DNA of 50,828 nucleotides from Nevskia sp. (lineage in GTDB: Bacteria; Pseudomonadota; Gammaproteobacteria; Nevskiales; Nevskiaceae). The notes under the pieces were generated by a model, which saw nothing but the letters and a program-made list of their open reading frames with translations, was not told where the DNA came from and searched no databases. This document shows positions 1-8,300 of the stretch, in pieces. The first letter of the stretch is position 1. Each line of letters starts with the position of its first letter. Made by a program: the position numbers and the translations under genes. The stretch lies in NCBI GenBank assembly GCA_016779605.1, contig JADHNH010000014.1, positions 1 to 50,828 on the forward strand. Direction: 5' to 3'.

Positions 1-69
1 CTTGCCAATTCCGGGATGCACCAGAGCATCGGCCAATCCCAGTTGCTTGCTTCCGCCTCTGTGCGCCAT
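1..69 (-). CDS. Transposase N-terminus (IS5-like), partial
   Basis: The frame starts with ATG at 69-67 and is open to the window edge (23 codons, beginning MAHRGGSKQLGLADALV). The start is well supported by an AGGAGG motif 8-9 bases upstream. The peptide resembles the first residues of some IS5-family transposases, but the catalytic DDE region lies beyond the window, so it cannot be verified here. The bases between this start and about 200 hold the leader and left terminal repeat of the element. Confidence 0.5.
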   Translation of the reverse strand, partial: MAHRGGSKQLGLADALVHPGIGK

Positions 70-200
70 CGCTCGACTCCTCCTGCTCAATGCCTCTTTC
101 AATGCAAGAAGAATTCCGCAAAGCTCCCCCAAGGGGAGAAGGAACGTCCTGCACGAAGCGCATTGACTACATAAGCAGGGGGCGGACTTTGCAACGCTCC
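1..200 (-). mobile_element. Left end of an IS5-family-like insertion sequence, cut by the window edge
   Basis: Read on the minus strand, the element appears to begin at about position 200 with GGAGCGTTGCAAAGTCCG, which resembles the terminal inverted repeats of IS5-type elements. About 130 bases further in comes a strong AGGAGG ribosome binding site and the start of a transposase-like frame that runs off the window at base 1. The opposite terminal repeat and the target-site duplication lie outside the window, so the end point and family are inferred. Confidence 0.5.
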
Positions 201-238
201 TATCTGGGATAGAGGGGAGAGTTGTATGGCGCTGAGGC

Positions 239-264
239 AATATTGCTCCAGAATATTGCTCCAG
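239..264. repeat. Perfect 13-bp tandem duplication
   Basis: AATATTGCTCCAG occurs twice, head to tail, at 239-251 and 252-264. It lies between the putative IS end and the stop codon of the downstream ATP-grasp gene. It is more A/T-rich than its surroundings. It may be a small slippage duplication; no function is evident. Confidence 0.7.
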
Positions 265-315
265 GCTCCCTTCAGTGCCTGATCGCAATCATTGCGCGCC
301 TGCGTCGCCGCGCGC

Positions 316-1782
316 TCACTGCCGCGCGCGCGTCTGCTCGTCCAGGCGCTTGACGAAATATTCGACGATGCGGCGGTAAAGCTGGTCCTTGAGCACCAGG
401 TCCTCGATGCCGAAGTCGACGTTGGGGTTGTCGTTGACCTCGATGACCTTGACCACCTTGCCGAACTGCTTCAGGTCCACGCCGTACAGGCCCTGGCCGA
501 TGGCGCGGGCGGCCTGCACGGCGACGTTCAGCACCTGGCGCGGCACGTCCTTGACGTCGAGGGTTTCGTGGCTGCCCTCGCGCTTGGCGCCGTTCTTGTC
601 GCGCTTGACCACCTGCCAGTGCTCCGGCGCCATGAAGTAGCGGCAGGCGTACAGCGGCTGGCCTTCCAGCACGCCCACGCGCCAGTCGTACTCGGTGGGC
701 TCGTAGCGCTGCGCCACGATGAGGTCGGAGCGTTCCAGGAACTCGCGGGTTTCGCGCTTCAGGTCGGCTTCGGTCTCGATCTTGATCACGCCCTTGGAGA
801 ACTGCGAGTCGGGCTGCTTGAGCACCAGCGGGAAGCCCAGCTCGCGCACCACGTCGCCGAGGTTGGCGCGGTGCACCAGCATGGTCTTGGGCTGGGGAAT
901 GCGGTGGCGCTCCATCAGCTGGGCCAGGTAGACCTTGTTGGCGCAGCGCAGGATGGATTCCGGGTCGTCCACCACCACCAGGCCCTCGCGCGCGGCCCGG
1001 CGCGAGAAGCGGTACGTATGGTGGTTGACGGCGGTGGTTTCGCGGATGAACAGCGCGTCGTATTCGGCGACGTGGCCGTAGTCGCTCTTGTCGAGGAAGT
1101 CCACCGAGAAGCCGAGGTCCTCGGCGGCGCGCTCGAACGACTTGAGCGCGCGCGGGTTGGACGGCGGCTCCTTTTCGTCCTCGTTGACCAGGATGGCGAG
1201 GTCGTAGCGGGTGGAGTCGCGCCGGCGGCGCGGGCCGCGCCGCCGGGTGAAGTAGTCGCGCGCGGTCTGGTAGACGAACTCCAGGTGCGCCGCCGGCACC
1301 TCGCCCAGGGCCACGGCGTTGAGCGTGTCCACCCGCCAGGCGTCGCCGCGCCAGACGAACTTGGCCTGGATCAGCGGCGCCGGGAACAGGTTGAACAGCG
1401 CCCGTGCCAGCCGCTCGTGGCGGATGTAGGGGCTGTCGCCGAAATAGACGTTGAGGACGTATTCGGAGGAACCCAGCCGCGCCAGGCTGCGCTGGATCAG
1501 CTCCTCGATCTCGTCGTTGAGCACCGACGGGCTTTCGGCAAGCTTCAGGTCCTGCACCGTGGTGATGTCGGGCAGCGCCTTGTGGGCGCGCGCGCCGGCG
1601 AGCAGGGAGACGTAGTAGCCGGTGGTCTGGTAGCCGAAGCTGCGGCACAGGTTGTAGACGCGCGCGCCGCGCAGCCGGGTGAAGGAGTCCTGCGTGAGGT
1701 AGTCCCAGGCGGTGGCGACCTCGATGCCGGGGATGTCCACCGGCCAATCGCCGCGCTGGTCGACGACGACGATGCCGCTCAC
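316..1782 (-). CDS. RimK-family ATP-grasp ligase with N-terminal RimK-like domain
   Basis: The 488-residue protein belongs to the RimK-like ATP-grasp ligases, which form amide bonds between a carboxylate and an amine through an acylphosphate. An N-terminal half of about 200 residues carries no ATP-grasp motif and matches the RimK-like N-terminal domain type. The ATP-grasp fold follows in the C-terminal half, with the central LVLKQPDSQFSKGV segment near residue 320 and the metal-binding stretch VIEVNDNPNVDFG near residue 450. It is longer than ribosomal RimK (about 300 residues), so the substrate is probably different and unknown. The start is GTG (1782) before SGIVVVDQRGDWP. The gene stands alone, pointing away from the MscS gene. 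In related genomes such proteins often sit beside acetyltransferase or C39-peptidase-like genes; none is seen here. Confidence 0.85.
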   Translation of the reverse strand: MSGIVVVDQRGDWPVDIPGIEVATAWDYLTQDSFTRLRGARVYNLCRSFGYQTTGYYVSLLAGARAHKALPDITTVQDLKLAESPSVLNDEIEELIQRSLARLGSSEYVLNVYFGDSPYIRHERLARALFNLFPAPLIQAKFVWRGDAWRVDTLNAVALGEVPAAHLEFVYQTARDYFTRRRGPRRRRDSTRYDLAILVNEDEKEPPSNPRALKSFERAAEDLGFSVDFLDKSDYGHVAEYDALFIRETTAVNHHTYRFSRRAAREGLVVVDDPESILRCANKVYLAQLMERHRIPQPKTMLVHRANLGDVVRELGFPLVLKQPDSQFSKGVIKIETEADLKRETREFLERSDLIVAQRYEPTEYDWRVGVLEGQPLYACRYFMAPEHWQVVKRDKNGAKREGSHETLDVKDVPRQVLNVAVQAARAIGQGLYGVDLKQFGKVVKVIEVNDNPNVDFGIEDLVLKDQLYRRIVEYFVKRLDEQTRARQ

Positions 1783-1940
1783 GCGATCCCCGTCGGGGTG
1801 CGTCCAGGCGCCGGCAGGGGATCTTCTGGCTCTTCGCTCATCCTTCGGCGAATGCTAACACGCGGCCCGCGTCCGGCGGGCATGTCCCGCGTGGTCATGG
1901 AACGCTGCCGCCGCACCGCCGTCAAAGAGGGCACGCAGGG

Positions 1941-3050
1941 ATGGCGCGAGGGCAGGCAATGGAGATGCTGGAACGGCTGGGCCTGCCGGCACCGGCCTGG
2001 GCGGGCGGAGCGGCGGTGGCGCTGGGCGTGGTGCTGGCGGCGATGGTGGGCCAGGCGATCGGCGGCATCGTCGTGCTGCGCATCCTGCCCGAAGCGACCC
2101 TGGCCGGCACCGTGGTGCGCCGCGCGCAGGCGCCGATCAAGCTGGCGCTGCCGCTGGTCGCGCTGCAGCTGGTGTGGGCGCTGTCGCCCGACAGCCTGAG
2201 CGGCATCGCCGGCGTGCGCCAGCTCAACTCGGTGGCGCTGGTGGCCGCGCTGACCTGGCTGGCGGCCAACAGCGTGGGCGGCGCGGCCGACGCGCTGGTG
2301 CGCCTGCACCCCTACCAGCTCGCGGACAACCTGCACGCGCGCCGCATCGTCACCCAGGCGCGCGTGCTCAGCCGCACCCTGGTGTTCCTGATCGTGCTGG
2401 TCGGCCTGTCGCTGGCGCTGATGACCTTCCCCGAAGTGCGCCAGATCGGCACCAGCCTGCTGGCCTCCGCCGGCCTGGCCGGACTGGCGGTGGGGCTGGC
2501 GGCCAAGTCGGTGCTTGGCAACCTGCTGGCCGGCGTGCAGCTGGCGCTGACCCAGCCGCTGCGCATCGACGACGTGCTGATCGTGCAGGGCGAATGGGGC
2601 CGCGTGGAGGAGATCACAGCGACCTACGTGGTGCTCAACATCTGGGACCAGCGGCGCCTGGTCATCCCGCTGCAATGGTTCATCGAAAACCCCTTCCAGA
2701 ACTGGACCCGCACCACCTCCGAGCTGATCGGCAGCGTGTTCCTGTGGCTGGACTTCCGCACCCCGGTGGAGCCGCTGCGCACCGAGCTGCGCCGCCTCTG
2801 CGAACAGGCTCCGGAATGGGACCGCCGCGTCTGCGTGCTGCAGGTGACCGACACCAGCGAAAAATCCATGCAGGTGCGCGCCCTGGTGAGCGCGGCCGAT
2901 TCCGGCCGCAGCTGGGACCTGCGCTGCAAGGTGCGCGAGGGGCTGATCGGCTACGTCCAGCGCGAACATCCGGACTGCTTCCCCGAGGTGCGGGGGCAGT
3001 TGCGGGACTCCATCAAGACCGCCTTGACCGCCCAAGCCGGCGGGAGTTGA
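1941..3050 (+). CDS. MscS-family mechanosensitive ion channel
   Basis: The 369-residue inner-membrane protein should open under membrane tension and release solutes during hypo-osmotic shock. Hydrophobic segments lie near residues 19-48, 66-82, 95-112 and 145-165. They are followed by the pore-lining TM3, rich in Gly and Ala (LLASAGLAGLAVGLAAKS, about 173-190), then the conserved beta domain (QPLRIDDVLIVQGEWGRVEEI) and a cytoplasmic alpha/beta C-terminus. It is longer than E. coli MscS (286 residues) by extra N-terminal helices. ATG at 1941 has an AAAGAGGG motif 9 bases upstream; an in-frame ATG at 1959 with GAGGG at 6 bases is an alternative. It is transcribed away from the RimK-like gene. 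Confidence 0.9.
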   Translation: MARGQAMEMLERLGLPAPAWAGGAAVALGVVLAAMVGQAIGGIVVLRILPEATLAGTVVRRAQAPIKLALPLVALQLVWALSPDSLSGIAGVRQLNSVALVAALTWLAANSVGGAADALVRLHPYQLADNLHARRIVTQARVLSRTLVFLIVLVGLSLALMTFPEVRQIGTSLLASAGLAGLAVGLAAKSVLGNLLAGVQLALTQPLRIDDVLIVQGEWGRVEEITATYVVLNIWDQRRLVIPLQWFIENPFQNWTRTTSELIGSVFLWLDFRTPVEPLRTELRRLCEQAPEWDRRVCVLQVTDTSEKSMQVRALVSAADSGRSWDLRCKVREGLIGYVQREHPDCFPEVRGQLRDSIKTALTAQAGGS

Positions 3051-3125
3051 CGCTCGACAGACCAGGCGGCGATTCTGGTCTCAAGCAGTTCTCCTGCGGC
3101 GGATCGGGAAGGTTCCCGCACCACA

Positions 3126-3458
3126 ATGAGATTGGCTACGGTCCGCGAATTCGCCTTGTCATTGCCGGAAGCCGGCGAGGCACCGCACTTTCACTTCAAC
3201 TCGTTCCGGGTGCGCGGAAAAATGTTTGTCACGGTGCCGCCCGGGGAAGAAGTCATCCATGTCTTCGTTCCCGAAGCCATTCGGGAACCGATTCTCGCCG
3301 CGCACCCCGATTTCATCGAAAAGCTCTTGTGGGGCGGCAAAGTGGTCGGCCTCCGCATCGTTTTGCGGCAGGCGACACCGGCTGTCGTCAAGCGACTGGT
3401 GCGCCTGGCGTGGGAGCACAAGGCGCCCAAAGCTTTGCGGATGAAGCGGGTTCGATAG
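3126..3458 (+). CDS. MmcQ/YjbR family protein
   Basis: The small protein (110 residues) has the layout of the MmcQ/YjbR family: an N-terminal helix (VREFALSLPEAGEAPHFHFNSFRV), a central strand (GKMFVTVPPGEEVIHVFV) and a helical C-terminus ending in basic residues (RMKRVR). Family members have a CyaY-like double-wing fold and are often annotated as DNA-binding, although the biochemical role is poorly established. It lies 75 bases after the MscS gene and converges with the response regulator gene. G+C is slightly lower than in the neighbours. Confidence 0.85.
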   Translation: MRLATVREFALSLPEAGEAPHFHFNSFRVRGKMFVTVPPGEEVIHVFVPEAIREPILAAHPDFIEKLLWGGKVVGLRIVLRQATPAVVKRLVRLAWEHKAPKALRMKRVR

Positions 3459-3484
3459 CAAAGGAGCGGGCGAAGCGCCCCGCC

Positions 3485-5347
3485 TCAGGCCGACTCGCCA
3501 TCCTGCTCGGGTGCCTGGGGGAAGGATCCGGGCCTGACGATGCCCTGCGCCAGCACTTGCTCCATCCGCTCGGCGGGCAGCGCCGGGCAGTACACCCAGC
3601 CCTGGACGGCGACGTTGCCACCGTGCGCCGTGATGAATTCGAGTTGGGCCTCCGACTCCACGCCCTCGGCCACGACGTCCAGCTCCAGGGCCTGGGCCAT
3701 GGTGATGATGGCCTTGACGATGGCAGCGGCGTGGCGGTCGGTCTCGATGTCGCGCACGAAGGTCTGGTCCACCTTGAGCACGTCCAGCGGCAGGCGCCGC
3801 AGGTAGCCCATCGACGAGTAGCCGGTGCCGAAGTCGTCCAGGGCGATGCGCACGCCCATGTCGCGCAGCGTGCGGAGCTTGTGGATGGCGACGTTCATGT
3901 CGGTGATCAGCGCATGCTCGGTGATTTCCAGCTCCAGGTGCTCGGCGCTGGCGCCGCTGCGGCGCAGCGCGGCGCCGACCAGGCTGACCAGCGCGTCGTT
4001 CTGGAACGCGGTGGCCGAGAGGTTGACGGCGATGCGGAAATTCCTGAAGCGCCGGCGCCACTGCGCGATCTGCCTGCAGGTCTGCTCCAGCATCAGCTCG
4101 TCGATGGCGCCGATCAGGCCGCTGCGCTCCGCCACCGGGATGAACTTGCCCGGGCTCAGCATGCCGCCGGAGGGCAGCGGCCAGCGGATCAGGGCCTCGG
4201 CGCCGAGCACGCGGCCGGTGGCCGACTCCAGCTTGGGCTGGTAGTAGGGCACCAGCGCGCGTTCGCGCAGGGCCTGGCGGATGCGGGTTTCCATGGCGAA
4301 GGCGGCGCCGGCGGCGCTTTCCACCTCGCGGTCGAAGCGCTCCACGTGGTTGCCGCCGCTCAGCCTGGCGTGCTCCAGCGTGGCCTCGGCGTGGCACATC
4401 AACTCGAGCGCCGAGCCGCCATCCTCGGGGAACAGCGCGTAGGCCACGCTGGCGCGCACCTCGGCATTGCCGCTGGACAGCTCGAAGGGCGCGGCCAGCA
4501 CCGCCAGCAGGCGCATCGACAGGTCTCCCGCCGCGGGCGGCGGCGGGCCGTCGGCGCGCGGCGCGGCGACCAGCACGGTGGCGAACTCCTCGCCGCCGAT
4601 GCGTGCCAGCAGCGCGTCGGGGTGCAGGTTCTGCTGCAGGCGCCGGCAGGTCTGCTCGAGCAACTGGTCGCTGACGCCGCCGTCCAGCGTCGTCTTGATC
4701 AAGTGCAGGCGGTCGAGCGTAACGATCACCACCCCGAGCGTCTCGCCCCGCTCATGGGCGCGCGCCAGCAGGCGCCCCAGGCGGTCCATGAACTGGTGCC
4801 GGTTGGGCAGGCCGGTGAGCGGGTCGAAATTGAACAGGTACTCGGCGCGCTCCATCGCCTGCCGGCGCATGTTGATCTCGTTGGAGAGCGCGGCGTTGGC
4901 CTGCGCCAGCTCCCGGGTGCGCGCCTGCACCTCCTGCTCCAGCGCCTGGCGGCGGCTCTGCAGCGCCAGCTGCGCGCGCACACGCGCCTGCACGATCGGC
5001 GGGCTGAAGGGCTTGGCGATGTAGTCCACCGCACCGGTCTGGAAACCGCGCCGCTCGTCTTCGACGTCGCTCATGGCGGTGATGAAGATCACCGGGATGT
5101 GCTGGGTGAGCGGGTCTTCCTTCAGCGCGCGGCACACGTCGTAGCCGTTCATGCCGGGCATCATGATGTCGAGCAGCACGATGTCCGGCGGGAAACGGCG
5201 CACCAGCTTGAGCGCCGTCGGGCCGTCGATCGCCGCGCGCACCTTGTAGTCGTCCTTGAGCAGGCCGGTGAGCACCTCGATGTTTTCGGGGGTATCGTCC
5301 ACCACCAGCACGGAGGCCGCCTGCGCCTCTGCCTTTGCCTCGCTCAT
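3485..5347 (-). CDS. Response regulator with REC, GGDEF and EAL domains (probable c-di-GMP phosphodiesterase)
   Basis: The 620-residue cytoplasmic protein has an N-terminal receiver with acidic pair D17-D18, phospho-acceptor D60 (IVLLDIMMPGMNG) and K112, then a short coiled-coil linker, a GGDEF domain and an EAL domain. GGEEF is kept, but the usual D-x-F-K-x-x-N-D stretch reads LDRLHLIKTTLDGG, so the guanine-binding Asn is missing. The RxxD inhibitory site is LHPD. The EAL half keeps EALIRW, ELEITEH, DDFGTGYSS, LKVDQ, AEGVE and the QGW segment, so c-di-GMP hydrolysis is the likely output. The ATG overlaps the kinase stop (ATGA), showing translational coupling with the upstream sensor. A much longer open frame continues upstream in this phase, but it is an out-of-frame shadow of the kinase. 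Confidence 0.93.
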   Translation of the reverse strand: MSEAKAEAQAASVLVVDDTPENIEVLTGLLKDDYKVRAAIDGPTALKLVRRFPPDIVLLDIMMPGMNGYDVCRALKEDPLTQHIPVIFITAMSDVEDERRGFQTGAVDYIAKPFSPPIVQARVRAQLALQSRRQALEQEVQARTRELAQANAALSNEINMRRQAMERAEYLFNFDPLTGLPNRHQFMDRLGRLLARAHERGETLGVVIVTLDRLHLIKTTLDGGVSDQLLEQTCRRLQQNLHPDALLARIGGEEFATVLVAAPRADGPPPPAAGDLSMRLLAVLAAPFELSSGNAEVRASVAYALFPEDGGSALELMCHAEATLEHARLSGGNHVERFDREVESAAGAAFAMETRIRQALRERALVPYYQPKLESATGRVLGAEALIRWPLPSGGMLSPGKFIPVAERSGLIGAIDELMLEQTCRQIAQWRRRFRNFRIAVNLSATAFQNDALVSLVGAALRRSGASAEHLELEITEHALITDMNVAIHKLRTLRDMGVRIALDDFGTGYSSMGYLRRLPLDVLKVDQTFVRDIETDRHAAAIVKAIITMAQALELDVVAEGVESEAQLEFITAHGGNVAVQGWVYCPALPAERMEQVLAQGIVRPGSFPQAPEQDGESA

Positions 5348-8300
5348 GGATCCTCCGGCGAATGGGCCCGCGATGCGTCGGACGCCACGGGCGCGCGGGC
5401 TGCAGCGTGCGGGGGAAGCCCGTAGTCGCTGAACAGCGCTTCGGCGGCGTCCGCCGCTGCGGCGAAATCGTAGCTGCGCAGGTGCCTGGCCACCTTCTGC
5501 AGCCGGCCGTCGTCGCCCAGCAGCGCGTACAGCTCCTCCAGCGTGTCGCCGGCGGCGGCGTCGCAGTCTTCCAGCCGCAGGCGCAGCTGCCGCAGCCGCC
5601 CGGCCACCTGCTCGATGTCGGGCGCCGCCGGGTGCGGCGCAGCGCCGCCGCGGGCGTCGCCGCATGCGGCGCCGGCGAGGCCGGCCAGGGCGGCTTCCAG
5701 CGGTTCCACCGCGGCCGCCAGCTGCGCCGCCGGCGCCCGTTCGCGGCAGGCCGTCTCGAGCCGGCGGGCGGCTTCGAACACCCGGGTGGCGCCGAGCGTG
5801 CCGCCGGCCCCGGCCAGGCTGTGCGCCTCGCGATGCGCGGTGTCCAGATCGTTCGCCTCCAGCGCGGCGCGGATGCGTCCGGCGGCATCGCGGCCGGCCT
5901 CGCCGAAGCTCCTCACCAGGCGCAGGTACAAGGCCTGGTTGCCGTTGACCCGCTGCAGGCCGCCGGCGACATCGATGCCCGCCTCGCCCAGGCGCGCCAG
6001 AGCTTCGCCGCCGGCCGGCGCGGCGGCACGCACAGGCGGTTCCGGCGCCGGAGCTGCCGCGGCTGCGCGCGGCTTGATCCAGCGCCGCAGGACGGCGAAC
6101 AGGTTCTGCACGTTGATCGGCTTGACCACGTAGTCGTTCATGCCGCACGCCAGGAACTTCTCGCGGTCGCCGGTCATGGTGCTGGCGGTGAGGGCGATGA
6201 TCGGCAGCTCCCGCAGCGCAGGGTCCAGCCGCAGCCGGCGGGTGGCCTCGGCACCATCCATCACCGGCATCTGGATATCCATCAGCACCGCGTCGAAGGA
6301 CATCGCCGCGATGCGGTCGATCGCCTCCCGGCCATTGCGGGCCGGCTCGATGTGCGCCCCGGTCTGCGCAAGGATCTCCTGCGCCACTTCGCGGTTCACG
6401 TCGTTGTCCTCGACCAGCAGGATGCGCGCCCCGGCGAAGTCCGGCACGGCGGTGCCGGGCTGCGCGGCGGCTGCGCGCGGCTCGGCGGGCGCGCCCAGGC
6501 CCAGGCGCACGGTGAACCAGAAGGTGCTGCCGCTGCCCGGCGCGGACTCCACGCCGATCTGTCCGCCCATCATCTCGCTCAGTCGCCGGGCGATGGACAG
6601 GCCCAGGCCGGTGCCGCCGTACTTGCGCGTGGTGGAAGCGTCGGCCTGCTCGAAGGGCCGGAACAGCCGGGCGATCTGTTCCGGCGTCATGCCGATGCCG
6701 GAATCGGCCACCTCGAAGCGCACCAGCCGCTCGGGCCCGACCGTTTCGGCCTGCCGCACGCGCACCACGATGTGCCCGGCCTCGGTGAACTTCACCGCAT
6801 TGCCGCAAAGGTTCACCAGGATCTGCCCCAGGCGCACGGCGTCTCCCACCAGCGCGTCCGGAATCTGCGGGTCGGTGTCGAAGCGCAGCGCCAGGCCCTT
6901 TTCCTCCGCGCTCTGTCCCACCATCGCCAGGAGATTGTCCAGCACCGCGCGCAGGCTGAACGGGGCGTGCTCGATGGCGAGCTTGCCAGCCTCGATCTTG
7001 GAGAAATCCAGGATGTCGTTGATGATGCCGAGCAGCGACTTGGCGGCGATGTCGATGCGCGAGACGTAGCGGTGCTGGCGGGGATCCAGGCTGGTCTGCA
7101 GCGCGAGATGGCTCATGCCGATGACCGCGTTGATCGGCGTGCGGATCTCGTGGCTCATGTTGGCGAGGAACTCGCTCTTGGCGCGCTCCGCCGCGCGGGT
7201 CCGCTCCAGCGCCTGCTCCAGGTCGTCGCGCAAGCGGGTCTGCTCGGTGATGTCGGAGATGTAACCGCGCCAGTTGGTCAGGCCGCCGTCCCGGCGCGGC
7301 GGCAGCGCGTGCACCGACAGCCAGCGCACCGCGCCGTTGGCCGCGTGCCGGATGCGGAACGAGTGCCGCACCTGGCGGCCGTCGGCCGCCGACTCCTCCA
7401 GCGCCGCCGTGTAGGCCGCCACGTCCTCCGGCAGCACGGTGGCGAAGAAGCGGCCGACGTCGGCCACAACGGCCTCCGCCGACAGTCCCACGAGCTGCTC
7501 CATGCCGGCGCTGACGAACGGCGCCCAATGGCGGCCGTCCGCCGCGCGGATGTACTCGAACACCACCCCCGGCACGCTGTTGGTGATGTCCACCACCCAG
7601 CGCCGCGCGGCCTCGGCCGCCTCGCGCGCCTGCTGCAGCTCGGCTTCCAGCCGCTTCAGCTCGGTGATGTCGGTCATCACGCCGCGCCACAGCACGCCGT
7701 CGGCGGTGCGCATCGGCGTGGAGCGGCCCTGGATCCAGCGGATCGCGCCGCTGGCCTGGTCGATGACACGCCAGGTGTGGACCCACTCGGTCAGCGCGGC
7801 GGCGGAGCGCTCGATGCTTTCCACCACGCCCGGCACGTCCTCCGGGGCGAAGGCCTGGAGGGCCGCCTGGGCGTCGGCTTCCACCGCCTCGCGGCTTGCA
7901 CCCATCAGGTCGACGATGCGATGGTTGGCGAAAGGAAAACTGTAGCTGCCGTCGGGGCGCCGCAGGAACTCGTAGACCACGCCGGGCACGTTGTCGGTGA
8001 TCGCCACCAGCCGCAGGCGGGCATTCTCGGCCGCGCTGCGCGCCTCCTCCGCCAGCAGCTCCGCCGCCTTGCGCGAGCGCACCTCGCGCTGCAGCCGCAG
8101 CGCCCAATAGAGCATGAAGATGATCGCCGCTGCGGCGGGCAGGGCCACCGTCAGCGCCAGGCGCAGCGCGCGCGCAGGGTCCAGGCCCTGGTGCACCGAG
8201 GTGGTGAACCAGCGCTGCAGGATGCCCTGCCGCTCGGAGTCGCTGACGGTGGCGATGCCCTTGTCGAGGATGCGGCCGAGGATCGCCGCGTCGCCGCCCA

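Noticed and set aside
2174-5425. A frame open for 1083 codons on the plus strand through the MscS, YjbR and regulator region
   Set aside because: It crosses three real genes in other frames and shows no recognisable domain.
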